From Magnetospirillum fulvum (GTDB taxonomy: Bacteria; Pseudomonadota; Alphaproteobacteria; Rhodospirillales; Magnetospirillaceae), in contig NZ_FNWO01000011.1 in assembly GCF_900108475.1 (NCBI RefSeq), positions 97,376-161,375 of the forward strand: 64,000 nucleotides of DNA, given 5' to 3'. This document shows, piece by piece, positions 46,382-55,931 of the stretch (the stretch's first letter is position 1; every line of letters starts with the position of its first letter). Position numbers and translations under genes: made by a program. The notes below the pieces were generated by a model. The model saw nothing but the letters and a program-made list of their open reading frames with translations. It was not told the origin of the DNA and searched no databases.

Positions 46382-47097
46382 TGTCGAGGACCATTCTCGT
46401 CACCGGTGCCAGCAAGGGGATCGGCCGCGCTGTCGCCCAGGCGCTGGGCCGCGCCGGGTTCACCGTTGCGGTCCATTACCATTCCGACCGGGACGGAGCC
46501 CAGGAAACCCTGGACTCAATCGGCGGCGCAGGGCGGCTGATCGGCTTTGACAGCAGCGACCGCGCCCAATGCCGCGACCGGCTGGAGGCCGACATCGCCG
46601 CCCACGGTCCCTATTGGGGCATCGTTCTGAATGCCGGGATCGCCCGCGACTGTGCCTTTCCGGCGATGGAAGACGAAGATTGGGATCAGGTGCTCGGCAC
46701 CAATCTCGACGGCTTTTACAATGTGCTGCGCCCGACGGTAATGCCGATGGTCTCGGCCCGCAAGGGCGGGCGGATCGTGACGATGGCCTCGGTCTCGGGG
46801 CTGGTCGGCAATCGCGGTCAGGTCAATTATTCCGCCGCCAAGGCCGGGATCATCGGAGCCAGCAAGTCGCTGGCGCTGGAACTGGCCAAGCGCAACATCA
46901 CCGTCAATTGCGTCGCCCCCGGGCTGATCGAGACCCAGATGATCGCCGAGGTGCCGCTCGACGAGGCGATGAAGCTGATCCCGATGCGGCGACTGGGCCA
47001 GCCCGACGAGGTGGCGGCGCTGGTGGCGTTCCTGTGTTCGGATGCGGCGGGGTACATCACCCGGCAGGTGATCTCGGTCAATGGCGGGATGGTGTGA
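46378..47097 (+). CDS. apeQ: APE 3-oxoacyl-ACP reductase
   Basis: A 239-residue short-chain dehydrogenase of the FabG type: NADPH site TGASKGIGRAVAQALG, NAGIARD, and the catalytic Ser, Tyr and Lys in MASVSGLVGNRGQVNYSAAKAG. It ends ITRQVISVNGGMV. It reduces the beta-keto group after each elongation; the following dehydration leaves the conjugated double bond. The first of two tandem ATG codons overlaps the previous stop. Confidence 0.93.
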   Translation: MMSRTILVTGASKGIGRAVAQALGRAGFTVAVHYHSDRDGAQETLDSIGGAGRLIGFDSSDRAQCRDRLEADIAAHGPYWGIVLNAGIARDCAFPAMEDEDWDQVLGTNLDGFYNVLRPTVMPMVSARKGGRIVTMASVSGLVGNRGQVNYSAAKAGIIGASKSLALELAKRNITVNCVAPGLIETQMIAEVPLDEAMKLIPMRRLGQPDEVAALVAFLCSDAAGYITRQVISVNGGMV

Positions 47098-48326
47098 TGC
47101 GCAGAGTGGTGGTAACGGGGATGGGCGGGATCACCGCCCTTGGCAACGATTGGGCGACGATCGGCCCGGCCCTGCGCGAAGGCCGCACCGCGATCCGGAG
47201 CATGAGCCCGGACTGGGACCGCTTTGACGGGGTCAACACCCGACTTGCCGCCCCGGTCCTTGATTTCACCGAGCCCGCGCATTGGCCGCGCAAGAAGGTC
47301 CGCACCATGGGTCGGGTCGCCCGTCTCGCCGTTGCCGCGTCCGAGGCGGCGCTGACCCAGGCCGGGTTGCTGTCTGATCCGATCCTCGGCAGCGGCCGGG
47401 CGGGAGCCGCGTTCGGCTCGTCGTTCGGCTCGCCGGATTCGGTGCTGGGCTTCTATGAACTGAAGATGCACGGCAAATCGCGCAACCTCAACGCCACCTC
47501 CTATATCCAGATGATGAGCCAGACCGCCCTGATCAATATCGGGCTGTTCTTCGGCCTGACCGGGCGGATGATCCCGACCTCGAACGCCTGCACCTCGGGT
47601 AGCCAAGCGATTGGCTTTGCCGCCGAGGCGATCCGCTGGGGCAAGGCCGACGTGATGATCGCGGGCGGGGCCGAGGAATTGGACATCACCGATTCCGCGG
47701 TGTTCGACACCCTGTTCGCCACCTCGACCCGCAACGATGCCCCCCATCTGACGCCCCGTCCGTTTGACCGCGACCGCGACGGGCTGGTGATCGGCGAAGG
47801 CTCGGGTGCCTTGGTGCTGGAAGAATACGAGCGGGCCAAGGCGCGCGGGGCGACGATCTTCGCCGAACTGGTCGGCTTTGGCACCAATTCCGACGGCAGC
47901 CACGTCACCCAGCCCCAGGCCGAGACGATGGAAATCGCCCTGAAGCTGGCGCTCGCCGATGCGGGCCTTCCCCCCGAAGCAATCGGGATCGTCAACGGCC
48001 ACGGCACCGCGACCGAAGGCGGCGACATCGCCGAGACCCAGGCGACCGCCGCTTTGTTCGGAGCCAGGATGCCGATCCACTCGATGAAAAGCTATTTCGG
48101 CCATTCGCTGGGAGCGTGCGGGGCGATAGAGGCCTGGCTGGGGATCGAAATGATGCGGGAAGGCTGGGCCTGCCACACCGCCAATCTCGATACCGTCGAT
48201 CCCCGCTGCGGCGAGTTGGATTACATCCAGGCCGGGCCGCGACGGCTGGAGACCGAGTATCTGATGAGCAACAATTTCGCCTTTGGGGGAGTCAACACCT
48301 CGCTGCTGTTCCGCCGCGTCGGCTGA
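47097..48326 (+). CDS. apeR: APE beta-ketoacyl-ACP synthase (stand-alone)
   Basis: A 409-residue KAS II-type ketosynthase with complete triad: SNACTSGSQAIGFAAEA, NGHGTATEGGD and KSYFGHSLGACGAIEAW, plus the C-terminal NNFAFGGVNTSLLF. It is the second active KS of the cluster; in APE systems ApeR is a homodimer thought to start or support chain building. It is the last gene of the operon; a candidate small RNA with a strong terminator begins 16 bp after the stop. Confidence 0.92.
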   Translation: MRRVVVTGMGGITALGNDWATIGPALREGRTAIRSMSPDWDRFDGVNTRLAAPVLDFTEPAHWPRKKVRTMGRVARLAVAASEAALTQAGLLSDPILGSGRAGAAFGSSFGSPDSVLGFYELKMHGKSRNLNATSYIQMMSQTALINIGLFFGLTGRMIPTSNACTSGSQAIGFAAEAIRWGKADVMIAGGAEELDITDSAVFDTLFATSTRNDAPHLTPRPFDRDRDGLVIGEGSGALVLEEYERAKARGATIFAELVGFGTNSDGSHVTQPQAETMEIALKLALADAGLPPEAIGIVNGHGTATEGGDIAETQATAALFGARMPIHSMKSYFGHSLGACGAIEAWLGIEMMREGWACHTANLDTVDPRCGELDYIQAGPRRLETEYLMSNNFAFGGVNTSLLFRRVG

Positions 48327-48341
48327 GGGGCTCGGCGCGAC

Positions 48342-48520
48342 CATTACCAAAACATCATCCCCCCGCCACCCTGCGGTAACCCCGGTAGGGGCATGATGTT
48401 CACGACTCAACAGATAGTGCCCCCCGATCAAATGGCGAGCTTGAACTCCCCGCCCCGAGATCGGATCAGAGATAACAAAGTCACAAGCCCCGCACGCCAC
48501 ACCCTCGTGCGGGGCTTTTG
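48342..48520 (+). ncRNA. Candidate structured small RNA, copy C of the four-copy family
   Basis: Shared 5' block (CATTACCAAAACATCATCC closing in TGCGGTAACC), with the dyad ATTACC/GGTAAC. Then a two-level hairpin: CCGATC/GATCGG encloses GGCGAG-CTTGAA-CTCCCCGCC. Last comes the terminator AAGCCCCGCAC/GTGCGGGGCTTTT with loop GCCACACCCTC, identical in copy D. It lies just behind the aryl-polyene operon and may also end its transcription. No open frame is conserved among the copies. Confidence 0.55.
48485..48519 (+). terminator. Rho-independent terminator of copy C (end of APE operon)
   Basis: An 11-bp stem AAGCCCCGCAC/GTGCGGGGCTT with a TTTT tail on the + strand. It lies between the last aryl-polyene gene and the convergent LuxR gene. 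Confidence 0.8.
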
Positions 48521-48542
48521 TCTGTCGGCCGAGACGGTGAAT

Positions 48543-49736
48543 TCAGGTCGAACCGGACCCGTCCTCGCCCGGCCCCAACGGACCAGGGGAATGAACCGGA
48601 CTGGTCAGCAGAACCCGGACAAGATCGGCCTGACGTCCGACCCGGGTTTTCTCGAACGCCCGCTTCATGTGGGTGCGGACGGTGTTCAGGCTGATTGCCA
48701 ATTCGCGCGCGATCTCGTCGGGGGAAAAGCCCTCAGCCAGCATTCCGGCGACATCGGCCTCGGCCCCGGTCATGCCGTAAAGCTCGCTGAGAGCGCTGCG
48801 CTGGATTTCGTGGCAGGCGTCAGGATCGGTCACCAGCAAGACAACCAGTGGACTGGCGGACGCATCGCCGCAGACGTCGCTTCGCGCTGACCCCACCAGC
48901 ACCGCAAGCGGCGAGCGCTCGGGCGAGCGGGGAACGGCGATGGCGCGGCTAAGATGAGACCGACCGCCCAGAACAGCCTGATGGCAGTCCTGCACCGCCG
49001 TCAGAAGGCGCGCCCGAATCTGCGGCGATCTGGCATGAACCCGGCCATTAAGGATCGAGACATCGCCCTCGCGCGCCAAAGCCAGCATCTTGTCGTTGCG
49101 ATAGACGACGTGGCCGCTGCCCTCCAGAACCGCCAGCGCCGGAGCGATATGGTCCAGCGCGGCAAAAGCGGCCCGGCACTGACGGTCGCCAGCGCTCGAT
49201 TGCACGAACAGCCGCATCGCCCGGTTGATATGCGGGGCGAGAATCTTCATCCGCGTCAGATCGACGGCGTCAAACGGAGGCTGGCTCGGCCGACGCATCA
49301 GTCCCAACATGCCAAAGCAGTTGGAATCGACGCGGACGTTCGTCCCCAGGCAGGAGCGGATATCGTGATCGGCGAGGCAATCGTAGGCGCGGCACGCGTC
49401 TTTTCGGCATTCGAGCGCGATCAGTCCCTGGTCCGCGTCGGTTTCGCGCCGAAGCGGGAGCGGAAAAGACGATAAAGCCCACTCGCCCTGAGTCTGGGCA
49501 ATAGTTTTTGCCCACAATCTTTGCGTTTTACTGTCGATATTTCTGGACACAGTGTATTTTATTTGTCGATTGCTGGCATCGACCAAAAGGATATGCCGCA
49601 TCGGGGCGTCGAACATCGCGCCCAAACGATCAAGAAAGCAGCCCCACCTGTTTCCATCGGTTGCCGATGAATAGCACAGATCGACTAAATCAAGAATTCT
49701 TTCCATATCGGCAACCGTGATGCCGCCATGGTCCAT
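48543..49736 (-). CDS. LuxR-family transcriptional regulator
   Basis: A 397-residue regulator with a C-terminal LuxR helix-turn-helix (YGMTGAEADVAGMLAEGFSPDEIARELAISLNTVRTHMKRAFEKTRV). About 320 N-terminal residues show no recognisable autoinducer or receiver domain; several Cys cluster near residue 120 (ECRKDACRAYDCLADHDIRSCLG). The ATG after GGGGGAA was chosen; a TTG eight codons upstream is possible. It is divergent from a receiver-GGDEF gene and convergent with the APE operon, which it could control. Confidence 0.85.
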   Translation of the reverse strand: MDHGGITVADMERILDLVDLCYSSATDGNRWGCFLDRLGAMFDAPMRHILLVDASNRQIKYTVSRNIDSKTQRLWAKTIAQTQGEWALSSFPLPLRRETDADQGLIALECRKDACRAYDCLADHDIRSCLGTNVRVDSNCFGMLGLMRRPSQPPFDAVDLTRMKILAPHINRAMRLFVQSSAGDRQCRAAFAALDHIAPALAVLEGSGHVVYRNDKMLALAREGDVSILNGRVHARSPQIRARLLTAVQDCHQAVLGGRSHLSRAIAVPRSPERSPLAVLVGSARSDVCGDASASPLVVLLVTDPDACHEIQRSALSELYGMTGAEADVAGMLAEGFSPDEIARELAISLNTVRTHMKRAFEKTRVGRQADLVRVLLTSPVHSPGPLGPGEDGSGST

Positions 49737-50121
49737 GGTTCCCCCGCCAGCATCGACCAATTCTGTTCACCCCGCCGTCCTGCCAAACCTTGTTTCTGCT
49801 TTCCCGTTCCATTCCCCCTACTATCCGTTTGCCCTATGGCTAAGTACTACCACCCTTTCCAGGCGTAAATACGTAGAGACTACGCAATGACACACCATCG
49901 CGGGTCAACAGCCCCACTGATGTTCTTGCTCAGGGACATACCGCAACATTAAGTACAATCCGAAATACGCTGGTTCAGCACCTCCATCATCTGTTTAGGT
50001 GATGCAGATCGCGCCCCGATTTGCGAGACTGGCTCCTTGACCTGACCGATCGCGCGCCAATCTGGCAAAGGGCGGGTCGTCCCCCGGTCCGGGTGGCCGT
50101 TTGACGAACAAGAGTGGCGCA
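49737..50121. other. Divergent intergenic region between LuxR regulator and receiver-GGDEF gene
   Basis: About 385 bp without a gene and with lower GC than its surroundings, as expected of a promoter region. The one clear symmetric element is GCGTA-N13-TACGC at 49863-49885, with TACGTA inside it, a possible LuxR-type operator. No RNA structure with a terminator was seen. Confidence 0.4.
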
Positions 50122-51039
50122 ATGACGATCAGATTACTTCTCGCGGACGGCGATCCCAGGTTCATCGAGAGGCTTACCTCGATCCTGACGGTGAGTACCG
50201 TCACGACGTGCAAGATCGTGTCGCGGACCTCTGCGGCCGAGGCATCGGCTGCGCTGAAAACGAAATCTTTCGATGTCGCCCTTCTTTCTTATGACATTGT
50301 CACCGACGATCACTTCGAACTGTTCGACTTTTACGGTCCAACGGCCAATCGGACCGCAATTATCGTTCTCAGCGATTATCCCCGCAAGGATTGGGCGTTT
50401 GCCGCCCTGCAAAAGGGAGCGGTCGATTTCATCGTCAAAAACAGAATCGATTCGTTCGATCTGGTTAAGGCGATCGCCTATGCGATGTTCCGCAAATGCA
50501 AGGAATTCGAGTTGCGGATTTCGGCGTTGCGCGACCCCCTGACCGGGATCGGCAACCGTAATCTGTTCGACGAACAGGCGCAGACTTTGCTCAATCAGGC
50601 GAAACGGGGCCAGGAACGGGCCGCAGTCCTGTTCATGGACGTCGATGGGCTAAAAGCGATCAACGACACCCATGGACACGCCTTGGGCGACCGCCTGCTC
50701 AATCAGGTCGCGACGCGGATCGTCGGGCAGATGCGCGAAAGCGACGTCGTCGCCCGGATCGGCGGCGACGAATTCGTCGCGTTGCTGATGCATGTCAACG
50801 CCAGCAACAGCATCTCGATGATCGAACGCAAACTGAACCGAGCGGTAGTTCAGACCCCCTATCAGATCAACGGGATCGACATCCGCATCGACATCAGTTG
50901 CGGAAGCGCGATCTACCCCGACGATTCCCGCGAGATTTCCGACCTGCTCCAGATCGCCGACAAGCGGATGTACGAGAAAAAATCCAGGAAGAAGGCGCGT
51001 CCGCCCCATCACCCCGTCCTGTATTGGTCCAAATCCTGA
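50122..51039 (+). CDS. Receiver-like/GGDEF diguanylate cyclase
   Basis: A 305-residue protein. Residues 1-125 have a receiver fold (LLLADGDPRFIERL, IIVLSD, AVDFIVKN with the conserved Lys), but the phosphoacceptor position in VALLSYDIV is Ser instead of Asp, so ordinary phosphorylation is unlikely. Residues 140-300 are a GGDEF domain with DVDGLKAINDTHGHALGD and ARIGGDEFVALL, plus an RESD I-site five residues before. The catalytic part looks intact. It starts at the ATG of MTIRLLLADGD; a TTG seven codons upstream is an alternative. Confidence 0.88.
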   Translation: MTIRLLLADGDPRFIERLTSILTVSTVTTCKIVSRTSAAEASAALKTKSFDVALLSYDIVTDDHFELFDFYGPTANRTAIIVLSDYPRKDWAFAALQKGAVDFIVKNRIDSFDLVKAIAYAMFRKCKEFELRISALRDPLTGIGNRNLFDEQAQTLLNQAKRGQERAAVLFMDVDGLKAINDTHGHALGDRLLNQVATRIVGQMRESDVVARIGGDEFVALLMHVNASNSISMIERKLNRAVVQTPYQINGIDIRIDISCGSAIYPDDSREISDLLQIADKRMYEKKSRKKARPPHHPVLYWSKS

Positions 51040-51205
51040 CCTGCGACCGGGCGGACGCCGCCGCCGCGGCGGCCCGGACAGACGGCAGCCCCTAATCTTT
51101 TGCTCCAATTCATTAAACTATTGGATTAGACTCTTCCCTGATGGCGGCCCGCATTGAGGGGATGTGCGGCCGCTCTCCTGTCTTGTGGCGAACACCACGG
51201 CAGCG

Positions 51206-51847
51206 ATGGCGGTCATCATGCGGAAAGGGAACGTGGTGGAATTGCCCCCCCGCTTCATCGTTGCCCTGATCGACGCCGATCCCGCCTGCCGCGACCGGAT
51301 CGCCGAGGCGCTGTTGCACAACGGCTACGACGTTCACGCCTATGCCGGAGGCGACGGCTTCATCGACGGGCACGACGCCCTGGCGGTCGGCTGCATCCTG
51401 CTCGACCTTAAGATCGGACCCGATTTCCTCGGCCACGCCCGCAGGCAGGGACATGACGCCCCGGTCGTGGTGATGTCGGACGAAAGCAACATCCCGCCGG
51501 TGGTCCGTGCCATCCAGTCGGGGGCGCAAGCCTGGATCGGCAAGCCGGTCGATTGCCACCAGCTTCTGTCGGTGGTGAAGCAGGCCTGCCACCTGCACCG
51601 CTCGTATCGCCAGCGCTTCGTTCCGGCCAAGGACGCAATCGAGAAATACCGCCGCCTGACCCCGCGCGAAAGCGACGTCTTCTGGCTGTTGACCAAGGGG
51701 ATGTCGAGCAAGGAGATCGCCCTGCAACTGGGAATCAGCGTCCGCACCGTCGAAACCCACCGGGGCCACGTCTACGACAAATTCGGGGCGACCTCGCTGA
51801 AAACCCTGATCGACCTGACCGTTCCACTTGCCCCGGTCCTCACCTGA
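51206..51847 (+). CDS. FixJ-type response regulator
   Basis: A two-domain response regulator of about 213 residues. The receiver (FIVALIDADPACRDRIAEALLHNGY, phosphoacceptor Asp in ILLDLKIG, VVVMSDESNIPPVVRAIQSGAQAWIGKPV) is followed by a LuxR-type helix-turn-helix (LTPRESDVFWLLTKGMSSKEIALQLGISVRTVETHRGHVYDKFGATSL). The start is uncertain: none of the in-frame ATG or GTG codons between 51164 and 51218 has a strong ribosome site. No cognate histidine kinase is nearby, so its stimulus and targets are unknown. Confidence 0.88.
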   Translation: MAVIMRKGNVVELPPRFIVALIDADPACRDRIAEALLHNGYDVHAYAGGDGFIDGHDALAVGCILLDLKIGPDFLGHARRQGHDAPVVVMSDESNIPPVVRAIQSGAQAWIGKPVDCHQLLSVVKQACHLHRSYRQRFVPAKDAIEKYRRLTPRESDVFWLLTKGMSSKEIALQLGISVRTVETHRGHVYDKFGATSLKTLIDLTVPLAPVLT

Positions 51848-51931
51848 CGGGCATCCGCCCCCAAGGCACTTTCGCGCGCACTGGCGGCATGGCATCGTAG
51901 ACCGAATGCAACCGGAGCGGAGGGTACGGCG

Positions 51932-52720
51932 ATGGAGACGGGATCCGAGGCGATCTTGCTGAGCGGACAAAGCGGAGGGGTCGCGACGCTGACCCTGAAC
52001 CGCCCGGCGGCGCGCAACGCCCTGTCGGTCGCGCTGATGAGCGAGTTGGAGGCGGCGCTGGCCCGTCTCGCCGCCGATCCGACGGTCAAGGCGGTCGTGC
52101 TGGCGGCAAACGGCCCCGCTTTCTGTTCCGGTCACGATCTGAAGGAGATGCACGGGCTGCGCGGTCGCGAGGCGGTGGCCTCGGTGTTCGATCAATGCGT
52201 CCGCGTCATGACCGCGATCGTCCGCCAGCCCCAGCCGGTAATCGCCAAGGTTCACGCAATGGCCACCGCCGCTGGCTGCCAGTTGGTGGCGTCGTGCGAT
52301 CTGGCCTTTGCCGCCGACACCGCCCGCTTCGCCACCCCCGGCGTCAATATCGGGCTGTTCTGTTCGACCCCGATGGTCGCGCTCAGCCGGGGGATCGGGC
52401 GCAAGGCGGCGATGGAGATGCTGCTGACCGGCCATCCGATCGACGCCGCCACCGCCGAGCGCTGGGGGCTGATCAACCGCGCTGTTCCGTCCGAGACGCT
52501 GGACACGGTTACCGCCGAGATTGCGGCGCTGATCGCGGCGAAATCGTCGTTTACGGTCAAGACCGGCAAGGAGGCGTTCTACCGTCAGGCCGAGATGGGG
52601 CTGGACGAAGCCTATGCCTATGCCGCCCGGGTGATGACGGAAAACATGCTGGCCGCCGACGCCGCCGAGGGGATCGACGCCTTCCTGTCCAAGCGCCCGC
52701 CGGTGTGGCGGGAGGATTGA
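51932..52720 (+). CDS. Enoyl-CoA hydratase/isomerase-family protein (ECHDC3-like), canonical Glu residues absent
   Basis: A 262-residue crotonase-fold protein (oxyanion-hole segment PAFCSGHDLKEM, then TAAGCQLVASCDLAFAADTARFATPGVNIGLF). In true enoyl-CoA hydratases two Glu residues activate water, in GCEL and in the PEI segment. Here they read GCQL and PGV, so normal hydratase chemistry is doubtful. The pattern resembles ECHDC3-type proteins of unclear activity. It is convergent with the AraC gene and separate from the acyl-CoA operon by orientation. Confidence 0.85.
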   Translation: METGSEAILLSGQSGGVATLTLNRPAARNALSVALMSELEAALARLAADPTVKAVVLAANGPAFCSGHDLKEMHGLRGREAVASVFDQCVRVMTAIVRQPQPVIAKVHAMATAAGCQLVASCDLAFAADTARFATPGVNIGLFCSTPMVALSRGIGRKAAMEMLLTGHPIDAATAERWGLINRAVPSETLDTVTAEIAALIAAKSSFTVKTGKEAFYRQAEMGLDEAYAYAARVMTENMLAADAAEGIDAFLSKRPPVWRED

Positions 52721-52759
52721 GAGAGTTTTCCGGGGATCGAAACCGATCCCCTTTCGCCC

Positions 52760-53785
52760 TCATGCGCCGGGCGGCGGCGGAGCGCGGACGGTGCGGCGGT
52801 ATTCGCCGGGATTGGCCCCGGTCCATTTCTTGAAGGCGCGGTGAAAGGCGCTGGTCTCGGCAAAGCCCAGTTCGGCGGCGATGTCCATCACGCTGAGTTT
52901 GGTGTCGGACAGCAGATTGATCGCCATGTCGCGGCGCAATTGGTCCTTGATCGCCTGATAGGACTGCCCCTCCGCCTCCATCCGCCGCCGCAAGGTCGAA
53001 ACCGATAGCCGCATGTCCCCGGCAATCTCGTCGAAACCGGGCCACTCGCCCGGCGGCAAGGCGCGCAGGCGGCGCTGGATCTGCATCGCCAGCGACGACC
53101 CGTCCTTGTACTGGACCAGCAGGTTTTCGGGTGCGACGGCCAGGAACGCTTTCAGCGATTGCGCCGTCCGCACCACCGGCAGCGCCAGATAACGGGGCTC
53201 GAAGGCGACCGTCGTCGCGGGCTGGTCAAACCGCAGATCGGCGCTGAACATCAGCCGGTATTCCTCGACCTGGGGCGGCTGGGGATAGCGGAACCCGGCC
53301 CATAGCAGCGGAATGCGCCGGTTGACCAGCCAGCAGGCCAGCCGGTGCACGAACATCAGCAGAGTCTCGTGGGCGAAGATTCGGGCGGGGGCGTCGGGCT
53401 CGCGCTCGATCAGCGTCAGCCGCGCCTGTCCGTCGAGGACCGACAGTGTCCCGCGCAGATCGTCCAGCCCGAGATCGAAAAAGCGCAAGGCCCGCCCCAG
53501 CGCCTTGTCCAGGGTACGGCAGGCGATCACGCAATGGCACATCATCGCAAAGCTGCCGATCTTCACCCGCCGCGAATCCTGGCCGAAGAACTCGTCGTCG
53601 AGTACTTGGGCGATCAGCCGCAGCACCATGGTGTAGGTGTCGGACGATACCCGGGCATGGGGATGCGACAGCAAAGCGGGCGACAGCCCGACCTGTTCCA
53701 GCATTTCGTCGGCGTCGAAGCCGCGACGGCGGACTCCGTCGAGAACGGCATCGACGAACGAGATCGAGATGGTGCCCTTTTCCAT
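52760..53785 (-). CDS. AraC-family transcriptional regulator
   Basis: A 341-residue regulator with an N-terminal Arabinose_bd-like ligand domain (about residues 20-210) and a C-terminal pair of helix-turn-helices ([72 protein letters not shown]). Relatives often control fatty-acid or amine catabolism. It is divergent from the SDR-thiolase-dehydrogenase-IcmF-synthetase operon across 146 bp, so it is the likely inducer-responsive activator of that operon. Confidence 0.92.
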   Translation of the reverse strand: MEKGTISISFVDAVLDGVRRRGFDADEMLEQVGLSPALLSHPHARVSSDTYTMVLRLIAQVLDDEFFGQDSRRVKIGSFAMMCHCVIACRTLDKALGRALRFFDLGLDDLRGTLSVLDGQARLTLIEREPDAPARIFAHETLLMFVHRLACWLVNRRIPLLWAGFRYPQPPQVEEYRLMFSADLRFDQPATTVAFEPRYLALPVVRTAQSLKAFLAVAPENLLVQYKDGSSLAMQIQRRLRALPPGEWPGFDEIAGDMRLSVSTLRRRMEAEGQSYQAIKDQLRRDMAINLLSDTKLSVMDIAAELGFAETSAFHRAFKKWTGANPGEYRRTVRAPPPPGA

Positions 53786-53931
53786 ACCCCCCGGCCGCGT
53801 CCAGGCGTTGCAACCGTCGCAGACTATCCCAAGACGTAAAAACTGTCAGGGACTCTGAACTCTGGCGACATCGCCCGGACGGTCGGGCTTCGCTACCCTT
53901 CGCCTCCAACGTGCGAGGAGGGCGACAGGCA

Positions 53932-54699
53932 ATGCGGATCAGAGACTCAGTCTTTATCGTCACCGGGGGCGGATCGGGCCTGGGCGCGGCGGCGGCGCGA
54001 ATGATCGTCGCAGGGGGCGGCCGCGTCGTGATCGCCGACATCAACGCCGCCGCCGGAACCGCGATTGCCGCCGCCTTGGGCGACGCCGCCCGTTTCGTCA
54101 CCACCGACGTCGCCGACGAAGCCAGCGCCGCCAGAGCGATCGAGACCGCCCGCGTCGCGTTCGGCGGGCTGCACGGCCTGATCAATTGCGCCGGAATCTG
54201 TCCGGGGGAAAAGGTGGTCGGCCGCGATGGCCCCCACGCCCTGGAAACCTTCTCGCGCGCCGTCTCGGTCAATCTGATCGGCACCTTCAACATGGTGCGG
54301 CTGGCCGCCGCCGCGATCAGCGCGGGCGAGCCCAACGAGCAGGGCGAACGCGGGGTGATCATCAACACCGCCTCGATCGCCGCCTTCGACGGCCAGATCG
54401 GACAGGCCGCCTATGCCGCCTCGAAAGGCGGCGTGATCGGAATGACCCTGCCGATCGCCCGCGAACTGGCCCGCCACGGCATCCGGGTGATGACGATCGC
54501 ACCCGGCATCTTCGCCACCCCGATGGTCCAGGCGATGCCGCAAGAGGTGCAGGACTCGCTGGGGCGACTGGTTCCCTTCCCCTCCCGCCTGGGCGATCCG
54601 GCCGAATTCGCCGATCTGTGCCGCGCCATCATCGGCAACGTGATGTTGAACGGCGAGGTGATCCGCCTCGACGGCGCCATCCGCATGGCCGCCAAATAA
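53932..54699 (+). CDS. 3-hydroxyacyl-CoA dehydrogenase, SDR type (HSD10-like)
   Basis: A 255-residue short-chain dehydrogenase with the NAD site [15 protein letters not shown] and D in VIADINAA selecting NAD. The active residues lie in [25 protein letters not shown]. The insertion around [25 protein letters not shown] and the end [11 protein letters not shown] match type II 3-hydroxyacyl-CoA dehydrogenases (HSD17B10 group). It oxidises 3-hydroxyacyl-CoA to 3-ketoacyl-CoA. It is first in the operon, with a GAGGAGGG site; a long upstream open frame is shadow. Confidence 0.9.
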   Translation: MRIRDSVFIVTGGGSGLGAAAARMIVAGGGRVVIADINAAAGTAIAAALGDAARFVTTDVADEASAARAIETARVAFGGLHGLINCAGICPGEKVVGRDGPHALETFSRAVSVNLIGTFNMVRLAAAAISAGEPNEQGERGVIINTASIAAFDGQIGQAAYAASKGGVIGMTLPIARELARHGIRVMTIAPGIFATPMVQAMPQEVQDSLGRLVPFPSRLGDPAEFADLCRAIIGNVMLNGEVIRLDGAIRMAAK

Positions 54700-54739
54700 T
54701 CAAAAAGAACATCAAAAAAACAATCGGGAGACCACCGTC

Positions 54740-55930
54740 ATGAACAGCACCCCCGACCCCGTCGTCATCGTCAGCGCCGTCCGCACCCCCCAAGGCGGCT
54801 TTCAGGGCGATTTGCGCGATATCGCCGCCCCGACGCTGGGGGCCACCGTCATCGGAGCCGCCGTGTCGCGGGCCGGGTTGCGCCCCGACCAGATCGACGA
54901 GGTGATCATGGGCTGCGTGCTGCCCGCCGGTCAGGGGCAGGCCCCGGCCCGGCAGGCGGCATTGGGGGCCGGTCTGCCGCTCTCGGTCGGCTGCACCACC
55001 GTCAACAAGATGTGCGGGTCGGGAATGAAGGCGGCGATGCTGGCCCATGACGCGATCCTGGCCGGAAGCGCCAAGGTGATGGTGGCGGGCGGCATGGAAA
55101 GCATGAGCAACGCGCCCTATCTGCTCGACCGGGCCAGAAGCGGCTATCGGATCGGCCATGGAAGGGTGCTCGACCACATGTTCCTCGACGGGCTGGAGGA
55201 CGCCTACGACAAGGGCCGTCTGATGGGAACCTATGCCGAGGAATGCGCCGACGCCTATGGCTTCACCCGCGAGGCCCAGGATCGCTGGGCACTGACCTCG
55301 CTGAGCCGCGCCCGCGCCGCGATCGCCGGGGGCGCCTTCGCCGCCGAGATCGTTCCGGTCACGGTCAAGGCGGGCAAGACCGAGCGGACAATCGACACCG
55401 ACGAACAGCCGGGCAAGGCCAATCCCGACAAGATTCCGACGCTGAAACCGGCCTTTCGCGACGGCGGCACCGTTACCCCGGCCAATTCCAGTTCGATCTC
55501 GGACGGGGCCGCCGCGCTGACCCTGATGCGCCGGTCCCAGGCCGAGGCGCTGGGGCTGCGCCCGTTGGCCGCGATTCGCGGCCACGCCACCCACGCCCAA
55601 CAGCCCAGCCTGTTCACCACCGCGCCGATCGGGGCGATCACGACGCTGCTGGACCGGGTCGGCTGGAGCAAGGATCAGGTCGATCTGTTCGAGATCAACG
55701 AAGCCTTCGCGGTGGTGACGATGGCGGCGATCCGCGATCTTGGCCTGGATGAGGAGGCGGTCAACATCCATGGCGGGGCCTGCGCGCTGGGCCACCCCAT
55801 CGGAGCGTCGGGAGCGCGGATCGTCGCGACCCTGCTGGCGGCGCTGCAAACGCACGGTCTGAAGCGGGGAATCGCCGCTCTCTGCATCGGTGGCGGCGAA
55901 GCCACCGCGCTCGCGGTGGAGATGCTCTGA
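54740..55930 (+). CDS. Thiolase, acetyl-CoA acetyltransferase type
   Basis: A 396-residue thiolase with the nucleophilic Cys in [21 protein letters not shown], the catalytic His in [16 protein letters not shown] and the second Cys in [13 protein letters not shown]. It splits 3-ketobutyryl-CoA (or a related 3-ketoacyl-CoA) with CoA to acetyl-CoA. It follows the hydroxyacyl-CoA dehydrogenase after an A-rich 40-bp gap and precedes the acyl-CoA dehydrogenase by 1 bp. Confidence 0.93.
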   Translation: MNSTPDPVVIVSAVRTPQGGFQGDLRDIAAPTLGATVIGAAVSRAGLRPDQIDEVIMGCVLPAGQGQAPARQAALGAGLPLSVGCTTVNKMCGSGMKAAMLAHDAILAGSAKVMVAGGMESMSNAPYLLDRARSGYRIGHGRVLDHMFLDGLEDAYDKGRLMGTYAEECADAYGFTREAQDRWALTSLSRARAAIAGGAFAAEIVPVTVKAGKTERTIDTDEQPGKANPDKIPTLKPAFRDGGTVTPANSSSISDGAAALTLMRRSQAEALGLRPLAAIRGHATHAQQPSLFTTAPIGAITTLLDRVGWSKDQVDLFEINEAFAVVTMAAIRDLGLDEEAVNIHGGACALGHPIGASGARIVATLLAALQTHGLKRGIAALCIGGGEATALAVEML

Positions 55931-55931
55931 G

